Assembly (NCBI RefSeq): GCF_002979535.1
Contig: NZ_PCPB01000011.1
Location: 51,240 to 115,239 of the forward strand
DNA length: 64,000 bases
DNA from: Brevundimonas sp. MYb52
GTDB taxonomy: Bacteria; Pseudomonadota; Alphaproteobacteria; Caulobacterales; Caulobacteraceae
Direction of reading: 5' to 3'
This document shows positions 51,561 through 59,652 of the stretch, piece after piece. Position numbers and translations under genes: made by a program. Under the pieces are notes generated by a model. That model did not search any database and was not told the DNA's origin. It saw nothing but the letters and a program-made list of their open reading frames with translations. The number at the start of each line of letters is the position of its first letter. Position 1 is the stretch's first letter.

Positions 51561-53354
51561 CTACAGCCGGTCCATGCGCAGCCAGCGGGCGTCGCCCAGC
51601 CAGGCGGTCTTCAGGGCCTGTTCCGCCGCCGCCGTCTCGGTCGCGTGACCCTGGGCCGCTTCGCTGCGGGCCAGGCCGTAGAGGGCCCAGCCGTTGTTGG
51701 GGGTCTGGACCAGGGCGTAGCGGAAGGCCTCGGCGGCCTCGGCGGGGCGACCGGCCTGATAGAGGGCGGCGCCCAGAGACTGATTGACCGGATAATACCA
51801 GTAGGGCGGCTCCTGATAGGGCAGGGCGGCTTCGATGGCGACGGCGCGACGATAGTGGCCGGCGGCTTCACGATGGCGGCCCTGGGCTGCGGCGAACCGC
51901 CCGCGCGCCACGGCCTCGGCCAGGGTCAGCAGGTCGGGGGCGGGAACGCCCTGGGCGATCATGTCGGCGAAGGCGTCCGACGCCTTCAGCGCGTTCAGGG
52001 CCGCCAGCTCTCGCTCGAAATGCGACCGGTCGCGCAAGCGGGCGTAGGCGACGGCGCGGGCGTAACGGCGCATGGCGACCGCATAGGGCAGGCGGGCGTC
52101 GGGCGCGGGGGCGGCCAGGATGGTTCGCGGCGCGGCGAACTGGGCCAGGGCCTGATACGGGGCGGCGTCGATGACCTGAATCCAGGCGATGCGGGCCGAG
52201 GTGGCGGGGTCCAGCACGGTGCGCAACCGCCGCGCCTCGCTCAGGGCCGTGTCCATGTCGCCCGCCATCTGGGCCGAGGCGACGATGAAGTGGATGTTGT
52301 GCGGATAGTAGCCGTAGCGGACCAGGCTCTGGTCGCCGGCATCGCGGATGAAGGCCTCGTCGGCCCGCGCCGCCGCCAGGTTCAGGCGGATGGAGTCGGC
52401 GTAGCGGCCGCGCCGCATATAGATGTGGCCCGGCATGTGGACCAGGTGGCCAGCGCTGGTCGTGGGGGCGGCGGCCAGGCGGTCGGCGGCGGCCTCGGCG
52501 CGTTGGGGATCGGCGGCTTCCATCAGGTGGATGTAGAGGTGGGCGGCCTGAACGTGATCGGGGGCGCGGGCCAGGACGCCCTCGACCAGACGCACCGCCT
52601 CGCCGCTGCGGCCGACGGGGGTGCGCTTGTCGGCCTGCCAGTAGTTCCAAGGGGTCGTGTCCATGACCGCCTCGGCGGTCAGGACGGCGATGTCCTCGTC
52701 CTCGGGGAAGCGGGCGGCGACGGTCAGCATGGCGTCGGCGTAGGCGGCGTCCAGGGCGGCGCGGTCCGCCGCCGGGTCGTCGGAATAGCGCCGGGCCAGG
52801 GCCTCGATCAAGGCCTGCTCCTGCGGCGTGCCGAGGGTCCGAAGGGTCATGGCGCGCGCCAGGGCGGCCATCGCCGCCGCCCGGTCGCGCTCGTCCATCG
52901 GGGCGTTGATGTTGGGGCCGAGCGCCACGGCCTCGCCCCACCAGCACAGGGCGCAGTCGGGATCGAGCGCCTGGGCCGCGCGGAACGACTGCACGGCCCC
53001 GGCGTGGTTGAAACCGTAGGCCAGCATCAGGCCCTGGCTGAAATAGGCCTGGGCGCGGGCATCGCGCGTCGTCGCGATCAGCTTTGAGCCGGTCAGGTCG
53101 GGATAGAGGGGGATGGCCTGGGTCTGACTGGTCTGGGTCTGACTGGCCTGGGCCTGACCGGCGGGGGCGGCGACCGCCGAGCCGATCAGCAGGGCGCGGG
53201 CCAGGGCGCCGCCCGTCTGAGCCGGACCGCACAGGGCGCCGAACAGGCGGGCGGGGTCCAGCGGCGGGACCGCCGACACGGACGACAGGGCGGTCGAGCC
53301 GGTCAGGACCAGGCCGACGCCGCCGACGGCCAGGGCTTTCCACAACAGTCGCAT
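51561..53354 (-). CDS. Exported TPR-repeat protein, unknown function
   Basis: 597 residues from the ATG at 53354 with a signal peptide (MRLLWKALAVGGVGLVLTGS). Many TPR-like helical pairs: YFSQGLMLAYGFNHAGAVQS, ALDPDCALCWWGEAVALGPN, and a His-rich stretch HLYIHLMEAADP and GHIYMRRGRYADS. A low-complexity QTQTSQTQ run sits after the signal. The conserved CALCWWGEA and HxxxH-like positions suggest possible metal or heme binding, unproven. Confidence 0.7.
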   Translation of the reverse strand: MRLLWKALAVGGVGLVLTGSTALSSVSAVPPLDPARLFGALCGPAQTGGALARALLIGSAVAAPAGQAQASQTQTSQTQAIPLYPDLTGSKLIATTRDARAQAYFSQGLMLAYGFNHAGAVQSFRAAQALDPDCALCWWGEAVALGPNINAPMDERDRAAAMAALARAMTLRTLGTPQEQALIEALARRYSDDPAADRAALDAAYADAMLTVAARFPEDEDIAVLTAEAVMDTTPWNYWQADKRTPVGRSGEAVRLVEGVLARAPDHVQAAHLYIHLMEAADPQRAEAAADRLAAAPTTSAGHLVHMPGHIYMRRGRYADSIRLNLAAARADEAFIRDAGDQSLVRYGYYPHNIHFIVASAQMAGDMDTALSEARRLRTVLDPATSARIAWIQVIDAAPYQALAQFAAPRTILAAPAPDARLPYAVAMRRYARAVAYARLRDRSHFERELAALNALKASDAFADMIAQGVPAPDLLTLAEAVARGRFAAAQGRHREAAGHYRRAVAIEAALPYQEPPYWYYPVNQSLGAALYQAGRPAEAAEAFRYALVQTPNNGWALYGLARSEAAQGHATETAAAEQALKTAWLGDARWLRMDRL

Positions 53355-53518
53355 GCACCGTCTCCCTTGCGGGTCTGAAGCCACGAATATCGGCTGCGTC
53401 GCGCGGACGCAGAGCGAAAGAACGCTGATACTAGACGAGATGGGGTCTTTGAGGCAGCGTGATTCAGGGAAACGGGACTTTTCAGAACCGACCGCCGAAG
53501 CAGACCCATTGAAGGTCC

Positions 53519-53535
53519 GCTAAGGGAGCGGACAT
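53519..53535. repeat. GGAGCGGACAT-type remnant
   Basis: Contains CTAAGGGAGCGGACATC, similar to units at 54670-54790. These are fragments of a dispersed alphaproteobacterial intergenic repeat. Confidence 0.4.
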
Positions 53536-53616
53536 CTGGCGTTTGGCGGAACATGGGCTCCTGATCCGAGCCGCCAAGCTTCTTGCGCTAATATCGCAGT
53601 CTGTGAAGGTGGAGTT

Positions 53617-54576
53617 ATGCAACTCTTGCGAGGTCGAAAAACAACCAGCCTCGCGGTGCTTGCAGGGGCCCTTGTCCTCGTCTCGTTTGCTGGAGCGCCC
53701 GCTTCTGCGGCGCAGGTCAGGCCTGCAGACCCGGCGGTGACCGAGGTGGAGGACGTCACCGTGATCGCCCAGGCGACCCGGCGCGCGACGGGGCGGTTCG
53801 CCAGCCAGATCGCCAACGGGCCGCCGGGGCGGCTTAGGGCGCGCTGGGATCGTGAAGTCTGCATCGGCGTCATCAACATGGACCGCGAACACGCCCTGTT
53901 CCTGATCGAGCGTGTGTCCCAGGCTGCACGGCCCTTGGGGCTGAGGCTTGGCGAACCGGGCTGCAAGGCCGACGTCAGGATCTATGTCACCGACCAGCCC
54001 GACGCCCTGACAGTCAGCCTGACGGACACCTATCCGCTGTCTTTCCGGCCGGCGCGGCGCTTGGTCAGCCTGGGCAACGAGGCGCTGGAACGGTTTCGGA
54101 CTTCTGACGCCCCCGTGCGATGGTGGCACGTCAGCGCCCCCATCATGGACGGCACGAACCAGTTGGCGATGACCGTCAATTCATCGGAGGACCCGCGCCA
54201 GCCCATGAATGTCGCCGTGCGTAATGGCTCGCGCCTGCGGGGCAATACGCGTGACGACCTGATCGGCGTGACCATCGTGCTGGACCTCAATCAGATCGGC
54301 GCCGTCGATTTCGGCGCTCTCAGCGACTACGTCGCCATGGTCGCCCTGGCGCCGGTCGATCCGTCGGCGGACGCGAAGGGGTTGAATACGGTGATGAACC
54401 TGTTTTCTCAGCCCGAAGTGACGGGCTTGACGACCCTGGACCGGGACTATCTGGCGGCCCTGTATTCGGCCTCGCGCTCGCCGATGACTGTCAGTCAGCA
54501 GAGCGCCGAGATCGCCGACCGCATGACGACGGCCAGGCTTCGTCGGGCGCGGGCCGAGGTCGAGCCGCATCGCTGA
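53617..54576 (+). CDS. Exported hypothetical protein
   Basis: 319 residues with a signal peptide (LAVLAGALVLVSFAGAPASA). Mature part contains REVCIGVINMDREHALFLIE and RLGEPGCKADVRIYVTDQPD (two cysteines likely paired), and YVAMVALAPVDPSADAKGLN. It resembles a family of Caulobacterales secreted proteins without known function. GC is slightly lower than neighbours and it is flanked by AGCGGACAT-type repeats. Confidence 0.65.
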   Translation: MQLLRGRKTTSLAVLAGALVLVSFAGAPASAAQVRPADPAVTEVEDVTVIAQATRRATGRFASQIANGPPGRLRARWDREVCIGVINMDREHALFLIERVSQAARPLGLRLGEPGCKADVRIYVTDQPDALTVSLTDTYPLSFRPARRLVSLGNEALERFRTSDAPVRWWHVSAPIMDGTNQLAMTVNSSEDPRQPMNVAVRNGSRLRGNTRDDLIGVTIVLDLNQIGAVDFGALSDYVAMVALAPVDPSADAKGLNTVMNLFSQPEVTGLTTLDRDYLAALYSASRSPMTVSQQSAEIADRMTTARLRRARAEVEPHR

Positions 54577-54669
54577 TCGCCTCACGACATTGCGTAGTCG
54601 CCATTCCGTTGTTCGCGGTGATTGGCGCCAAGGCCCAGATCGATGGTCTGAACGCCCAGAAGCGGACGG

Positions 54670-54790
54670 ATATGAACGACAGCAACGGGTCGATTTCGGT
54701 CCTGGGTTTCGGCGCCGAAAGCGGACATTGGTGTCCAAGCCGGAAAGCGGACGCCCCCAACGTCAGCTAAGGGTGGAAAGCGGACATCAT
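54670..54790. repeat. Cluster of AAGCGGAC(AT) repeat units
   Basis: AAGCGGACGG, GAAAGCGGACATTGG, GAAAGCGGACGCCC and GAAAGCGGACATCATT occur within 120 bp, with CAGCTAAGGGTGG before the last. No ORF. Such GAAAGCGGACAT units are decayed dispersed repeats common in Caulobacterales and Sphingomonadales. Confidence 0.6.
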
Positions 54791-55239
54791 TCGATGACGG
54801 TGGGGACTTGGAAGAACGTCAACTCATAGTCGATGCTGTCCAAGCCTGGTTCATCATTGAAATGCACTTCAAACGCTCGCTCAGGGTAATCAGCAGCCAG
54901 CTTCTGCTGATAGATGGCCTGCAGGGCGCGACCGAGATGACGAAGCTGAACTTCTGAAACGGACGCCCCATAGTGGATATCTGCTATGTGAATGTGATTG
55001 ATGACGGCTTCGATCGCTTTGCGACCGCCCCCGCGCTTTTCCCACTCTCGCAGATTGGCTTCGGTCGACCCTTGCCGAAGAACATAGTCATCGATCTCGA
55101 CAAACTCCGGCCAGAACAGGAGGCTGTAGCCGACGGCAAGGTCGTAGTTGCCGTTCATGGCGATCCAACTCTCCAGATCGATCCCCCGGCCATTGTTCCA
55201 AAGTTTCGCGTCCGGGATGAGGTCGCTGTCGCTAACCAT
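54787..55239 (-). CDS. Hypothetical protein, likely acquired
   Basis: 150 residues from the ATG at 55239, with GGGAGAA eight bases upstream; an open frame continues to 55329. Soluble, acidic, Trp/Tyr-rich: WNNGRGIDLESWIAMNGNYD and LAVGYSLLFWPEFVEIDDYV. Codon use is less GC-biased than neighbours and it is flanked by repeat remnants. I do not recognise the family. The style resembles immunity-type or SUKH-like proteins, but this is weak. Confidence 0.65.
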   Translation of the reverse strand: MVSDSDLIPDAKLWNNGRGIDLESWIAMNGNYDLAVGYSLLFWPEFVEIDDYVLRQGSTEANLREWEKRGGGRKAIEAVINHIHIADIHYGASVSEVQLRHLGRALQAIYQQKLAADYPERAFEVHFNDEPGLDSIDYELTFFQVPTVIE

Positions 55240-55374
55240 CGCTAGTTCTCCCTTTTTGTTGGGATACCTTAGCCAGAGCGCCTGAATGTCTGCAAAGGGT
55301 CGCAAGCTGACCTTGGGCTTTAGCAACACAGACGGACGTTGGCCGTCAGGCCAGGGGCGCGGGCTTGGAGGGGT

Positions 55375-55929
55375 TCAGTCCAGGGCGTCGAAGTCCACCA
55401 CCAGCGGGGCGCGGTGCAGCAGGGTCAGGATGCGGCGGAAGTCGGCCTGATCCAGGGCGGTGGTGGCGGTGTTGGTCAGGGGATGGAAGTTGACCACGTC
55501 GGCGTCCCACAGGCGCTGATCGAGGACGAAGGTCACGCGTTGCTGCGTGTCGTTGATCAGGCCGAGCGCCGTGACCGAGCCGGGGCGGACGCCCAGGGTC
55601 TCCCACATCAGGGCCTCGTTGCCGAAGGACAGGCGGTCGGAGCCGAGCGTCCGATGGGCGCGTTTCAGGTCGATGACCGTGTCCTGGGCCGCGGAGATCA
55701 GCCACAGCCGGCCCTTCTTGTCCTTGAGAAACAGGTTCTTGGTGTGGAGGCCGGGCAGGGCGGCCTTGAGCTCCAGCCCCTCCTCGACGCGGAAGACGGC
55801 GGGGTGGTCGTGGGTGGTCTGGGCCACGCCGTTCTCGGCCATCCAGGCCAGCAGGCGGGCGCGGTCATAGGCGGGCGCGGACTCGGGTGTGGCCTCGGGG
55901 GCGGTCTGTTCGGGAGCGGTGTCGGTCAT
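55375..55929 (-). CDS. YbaK/ProX-type aminoacyl-tRNA deacylase
   Basis: 184 residues from the ATG at 55929. Contains [40 protein letters not shown], and [20 protein letters not shown], the pattern of stand-alone ProXp-ala/PrdX editing domains that clear mischarged Ala-tRNA-Pro. Catalytic Lys in [10 protein letters not shown] is present. An open frame extends upstream but is not needed. Confidence 0.86.
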   Translation of the reverse strand: MTDTAPEQTAPEATPESAPAYDRARLLAWMAENGVAQTTHDHPAVFRVEEGLELKAALPGLHTKNLFLKDKKGRLWLISAAQDTVIDLKRAHRTLGSDRLSFGNEALMWETLGVRPGSVTALGLINDTQQRVTFVLDQRLWDADVVNFHPLTNTATTALDQADFRRILTLLHRAPLVVDFDALD

Positions 55930-56016
55930 CTCGGCCTTGTCGGACGGGCGGCGGGGGCGATAGGGGAAGAGGACATCATCGTTACCCCCTGTTCGACCTG
56001 TTTGGGAGCCCGCGTC

Positions 56017-56757
56017 TTGGAACTGGAATGCTATCCGATGAGCCCCCGGCCGTGCGACCTGGTGCCCGGTCGCCAGTCGCGCAACTGGATGGACGCCTTC
56101 GCCAGTCGGCATCCCTATCGCTGTCTGCCGCTGACCATGGCCAACACCACGGGGTGGGAGATCCTGGTCCCGTTCGGCTTCACCGCCGAGTGGAACGGCG
56201 GCCCGGCCCAGTCGGACATCAAGATCACGCCTGACCGCCCGCAACCAGAGCTGGACCACTTCGTCACCTCGCACTTCTCGCGCGGGGTGCTGACCATGCA
56301 CCCGCAGTATCTGTTCAGGACGCCGCCGGGCTGGGGGATGCTGGCGCAGGGCTCGCCCAACCACGTCAAGGACGGCATCCAGCCCCTGACCGGTCTGATC
56401 GAGACCGACTGGCTGCCCTTCCCCTTCACCATGAACTGGATCTTCACGCGGCCGGGACGGGTCAAGTTCGAGAAGGGCGAGCCCTTCTGCTTCATCCTGC
56501 CGGTCGAGCACCGCAAGGTGGAGGCGTTCGAGCCGGTGATCCGGTCGCTGGAGTCCAACCCCGGCATGAAGGGCCAGTTCGAGGCCTGGAACCGGGCGCG
56601 CACCGATTTCAACACCCGCCTGGCCTCGGGCGACCCCGATGCGGCCAAGGAGGCCTGGCAGCGCTTCTACTTCAAGGGCGAGGTGCCTGAGGAGCTGGGC
56701 ACGGCGCCCGCGACCCATTCCAACAAGCGCCGGTTGAAGAATCCTCGGGTCGGCTAA
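56017..56757 (+). CDS. DUF6065-family protein
   Basis: 246 residues from a TTG at 56017 with GGGAG eight bases upstream; an ATG at 56038 is the alternative. Conserved-looking segments: [40 protein letters not shown], and [20 protein letters not shown]. It matches the DUF6065 pattern, a soluble family of unknown function. Divergent from the YbaK-like gene by about 90 bp. Confidence 0.75.
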   Translation: MELECYPMSPRPCDLVPGRQSRNWMDAFASRHPYRCLPLTMANTTGWEILVPFGFTAEWNGGPAQSDIKITPDRPQPELDHFVTSHFSRGVLTMHPQYLFRTPPGWGMLAQGSPNHVKDGIQPLTGLIETDWLPFPFTMNWIFTRPGRVKFEKGEPFCFILPVEHRKVEAFEPVIRSLESNPGMKGQFEAWNRARTDFNTRLASGDPDAAKEAWQRFYFKGEVPEELGTAPATHSNKRRLKNPRVG

Positions 56758-56769
56758 AACGAGGGCTTT

Positions 56770-56895
56770 TCTCCCCATTTTCATGGGGAGGTGGCGCGGC
56801 GCGATAGCGACGTGACGGAGGGGGCGTCTCGACGGGAGAGGGCGGCGCCGCCCCCTCCACCGCTACGCGGTCCCCCTCCCCACGAGTGGGGAGGA
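56770..56895. repeat. ~126-bp intergenic inverted-repeat element (type A)
   Basis: Begins TCTCCCCATTTTCATGGGGA and ends CCCCACGAGTGGGGAGG, with CCCCCTCC inside. It is the same family as 23868-23996 and, more distantly, 3783-3933. Confidence 0.65.
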
Positions 56896-56910
56896 AAGGG
56901 TACAAACAGA

Positions 56911-56943
56911 AACGCCCGCCCCATTGCTGAGGCGGGCGTTTTT
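56911..56943 (+). terminator. Intrinsic terminator after the DUF6065 gene
   Basis: AACGCCCGCC/GGCGGGCGTT perfect 10-bp stem with a TTTTT tail. Confidence 0.85.
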
Positions 56944-56949
56944 AGTTCG

Positions 56950-57026
56950 GCGCTCAAGCAGGCAGGCCGTTAGCGCGACAAGAATGCGCTCAAGCAGCGA
57001 GCGACCGCGTCGCGCGCGATAGCGCC
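56950..57026 (-). repeat. 3'-end structured elements (degenerate plus full), downstream of lipoprotein gene
   Basis: A full copy at 56986-57026 starts GGCGCTATCGC three bases after the lipoprotein stop and ends CTGCTTGAGCGC; a shortened copy at 56950-56976 follows in the same orientation. Confidence 0.7.
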
Positions 57027-57029
57027 TTC

Positions 57030-57587
57030 TTACTTGGAGACCGGCCGCGCTACGCGCGGGCCCAGGTTGTTGATGACCTCGCGGGCGTCGAAGGCGTTGG
57101 GGTCGCCGGCGGGCTTGGGACCGCGGCCCATGACGATCTCGGCCGTGGCCTCGTAGCGGTCGACCTGACGGATGTCGCGGTCGCGACCCCAGTAGGGGTC
57201 CCAGGTGCTCCAGTAGCCGCGCTGATAGAAGCGCCACTGGGGACCCCAGTAGGGACCATAGCGGTCGTAGTAGAAGGGATCGGGCGTCGTGTAGAAACGG
57301 GTGTCGCGGTCAGTGGCGCGGGTCACGGTGGCGAACCAGTCGTAACCGTTCTCGGCCGTCAGCTCGGCCGAGCGCAGCAGCAGGGACATCTCGACCTGAT
57401 CGCGCGAGGTGACCGAGTTGCCCGAGAAGCTGACGCTGAAGCGGTTGCTTTCGAGCCTTTGCTCGGCGTAGCCGCCGCGCTGGCCGTTCAGGCCGGCAGG
57501 CTGATAGGGGGTGGCGGTGGCGCAGGCGCCCAGCGCCAGGGCGCCGGCGAGAGCAACCAGAACCGACGTCTTGCGTAGGTTTTTCAT
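57030..57587 (-). CDS. CC0125/CC1285-family-like lipoprotein
   Basis: 185 residues from the ATG at 57587, with AAGGAG upstream. Lipoprotein signal MKNLRKTSVLVALAGALALG with lipobox ALGAC. Mature: GGYAEQRLESNRFSVSFSGN, then LLLRSAELTAENGYDWF, a pattern of a Caulobacterales outer-membrane lipoprotein family, followed by a Tyr/Trp/Arg-rich stretch (YYDRYGPYWGPQWRFYQRGY). Function unknown. Confidence 0.75.
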   Translation of the reverse strand: MKNLRKTSVLVALAGALALGACATATPYQPAGLNGQRGGYAEQRLESNRFSVSFSGNSVTSRDQVEMSLLLRSAELTAENGYDWFATVTRATDRDTRFYTTPDPFYYDRYGPYWGPQWRFYQRGYWSTWDPYWGRDRDIRQVDRYEATAEIVMGRGPKPAGDPNAFDAREVINNLGPRVARPVSK

Positions 57588-57674
57588 GGGAGGTTCTCCT
57601 TGAACGTCCATAGAACGTCGATGGTGCTGAACGACAGGTGAACAGCCAAGTTCCCGAGCCTGCGACACAGACGT

Positions 57675-58313
57675 CTATGCGTGCAATCTGGTGACGATCA
57701 GGACAGCCGCAAGGATCAGCAGGCCGCCGACGAAAATTCCGAATCCGCGCTTGAAACGGGGCTCGTTCATCCGGTTCGCCAGGGCGGCGCCGCCCAGGCC
57801 GTAGGCGCTCATCGACAGGACGTCCATGCCGATGGTGGCCAGGGCGAACAGGGCCAGCTGGGGCGCGACCGGACGATTCACGTCCAGGAAGGGCGGCAGG
57901 ACGGCGGTGAAGAAAAGGATGGCCTTGGGATTGGCGATCTGGACCGCAAAGCCGTCGATCAGGGCGCTGCGGCCGCGCCTGATCTCGACATGGTCCGGCT
58001 CGGCGGCGGTGGCGAAGGCGCCGCGCAGGGCCTTGATCCCCAGCCAGGCGACATAGAGGGCGCCCAGGACGGCGATGATGCGGAAGACCTGGGGGAAGGC
58101 GGCGACCAGGGCGCCGAGGCCGAGGGCGGCGGCGCCGAACCAGACCAGGGTGGCGGCGTTCATCCCGACCACGCCGATCAGGGCCGAGGCGCGGCCCTTC
58201 TCCATGCCGGTCGCCACGGCGAACAGGTTGGCCGGTCCGGGCGTGACGGCCATGACAGCCATGACGCCCAGGAAGGCGGCGTAGAGATGCGGATCGACGG
58301 GAAGCGCGGCCAT
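57675..58313 (-). CDS. LysE-family amino-acid exporter
   Basis: 212 residues with five or six membrane helices. Signature VTPGPANLFAVATGMEKGRA near the N-terminus and ALIDGFAVQIANPKAILFFT are typical of LysE/RhtB. Exports amino acids or derivatives; substrate unknown. Confidence 0.86.
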   Translation of the reverse strand: MAALPVDPHLYAAFLGVMAVMAVTPGPANLFAVATGMEKGRASALIGVVGMNAATLVWFGAAALGLGALVAAFPQVFRIIAVLGALYVAWLGIKALRGAFATAAEPDHVEIRRGRSALIDGFAVQIANPKAILFFTAVLPPFLDVNRPVAPQLALFALATIGMDVLSMSAYGLGGAALANRMNEPRFKRGFGIFVGGLLILAAVLIVTRLHA

Positions 58314-58363
58314 AAGACCCTTTCCGGCGGGGCGCCGGTCAGGTCAAGCTCTGGAAGCGCGGA

Positions 58364-58894
58364 TCAGGCTTCGGCAGGCGGGGCGGGCGGCGTCGGGGGC
58401 GCGAGCGGGGTGTTGAAGGCCGCCTCCACCTCGTCCAGGGCCTCTTCCGACTGACCGACGGCGTAGTCGGCCATCAGGCCATAGGTCACCATCTGGTCGG
58501 GGTCGGCGTGGGCCCAGGCGCCGTTGCTCGCCAGGCCCTGAACCATGGGTTCGACGCCGGCCAGGGCCTCGGCCACCACGGCGTCGATGTCGATCTCGGC
58601 CAGGGCCTGCTGGGCGATCTCGCCGGCCTGTTGCGTCGCCAGACTGGTGAAGGCGCTGACGTGGGGCTGATATTCGGACCACAGGGCGGCGATGCGCAGG
58701 CCCTTGGTGGTTTCGTCGAGGGCGTCGTCGTCCTGGATGGCTTCGGCGCGTTCGCCGAACTCCTCCATCTTGGTCTCGAAGGCGGCGCCGGCGGCCTCCA
58801 GCTGGATCTCGGCGGCGGTCTTGCTCTCCTGCGCCACAGCGGCGGAGACGGGCAGCAGAGCGAGGGCGGCGGCGAGTGACAGGGCGCGGATCAT
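58364..58894 (-). CDS. Periplasmic helical hypothetical protein
   Basis: 176 residues from the ATG at 58894. Signal peptide MIRALSLAAALALLPVSAAV(AQ). Mature part is helical and acidic: AAEIQLEAAGAAFETKMEEF and LDEVEAAFNTPLAPPTPPAP. It shares an AEIxxEAxxxAFExxM pattern with the next gene upstream. Function unknown. Confidence 0.65.
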   Translation of the reverse strand: MIRALSLAAALALLPVSAAVAQESKTAAEIQLEAAGAAFETKMEEFGERAEAIQDDDALDETTKGLRIAALWSEYQPHVSAFTSLATQQAGEIAQQALAEIDIDAVVAEALAGVEPMVQGLASNGAWAHADPDQMVTYGLMADYAVGQSEEALDEVEAAFNTPLAPPTPPAPPAEA

Positions 58895-58966
58895 GACGGA
58901 GCTCCTTCGGCGGACGCGGCAAGGTCCGTCGAACACCGTCCGACCTCAAGTGAAATCGCGGTAAGG

Positions 58967-58997
58967 CGACGGGACGGGCGCGAAACCCGTCCCGTCG
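58967..58997 (-). terminator. Perfect 12-bp intergenic hairpin
   Basis: CGACGGGACGGG/CCCGTCCCGTCG with a 7-base loop between the two paralogous genes. No U-tract follows, so termination is uncertain; it may stabilise the upstream mRNA. Confidence 0.45.
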
Positions 58998-59003
58998 TGG
59001 CGG

Positions 59004-59471
59004 TTACTGCGGCGCGGCAGGCGCGGCGGCCTGGGCGGCGATGGCCTGGGCGGCGCCGGCGCGGATCTGGGCGGGGATGCCGCGCAGAGCGGGGCCGACC
59101 TGGCCGCGGGCCTCCGTCATTTGCTGACGCTTGGCGTCATCCGTCGTCGCGGCGATCTCGCTGTCGATGAAGGCTTCCAGCTGGGTGGCGAAGCCTTCGA
59201 TGTCCGGCTGGTAGCGGGCCAGGACGGCGTCGACGTCGGCCATGCCCTTGGTCTGGTCGCCGCCCGAAGCCGTGATGGCGGCCTCCAGTTCGGGTTGAAG
59301 CTGGGCCATGCGGGCCTCGAAGGCCTGGGCCTTGGCTTCCATTTCGATCTCGGCGGGGGACTTGACCGGGGCCTCAGCGGCAGCCGGAGCAGCGGCGGGG
59401 GCTTCCTGGGCGAAGGCGGGGACGGCGAAGGCGAGGGCCGCCGTGGCGGCGAGGACGAGACGCAGGGACAT
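59004..59471 (-). CDS. Periplasmic helical hypothetical protein, paralogue
   Basis: 155 residues from the ATG at 59471. Signal peptide MSLRLVLAATAALAFAVPAFA(Q). SPAEIEMEAKAQAFEARMAQ matches the neighbour's AEIQLEAAGAAFETKMEEF, followed by a coiled helical region. Ala/Gln-rich tail. Function unknown. Confidence 0.65.
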   Translation of the reverse strand: MSLRLVLAATAALAFAVPAFAQEAPAAAPAAAEAPVKSPAEIEMEAKAQAFEARMAQLQPELEAAITASGGDQTKGMADVDAVLARYQPDIEGFATQLEAFIDSEIAATTDDAKRQQMTEARGQVGPALRGIPAQIRAGAAQAIAAQAAAPAAPQ

Positions 59472-59652
59472 CAGAGACTCCGGTTGAACAAGGAGCCTGA
59501 AGACTCCGTCGGCGCGGAAGGTTGCGCACTTCCGTGGCGATGTGGAGGGTTTTTTGCGGCGCGCCGCTTGTGCCGGTTTGCGCCGGACCCGCATCGCCAC
59601 GGCGAGCGACCTCGGTTAGGCTGACGAAAGACCGCTGCGAGGGGATTTCCTG

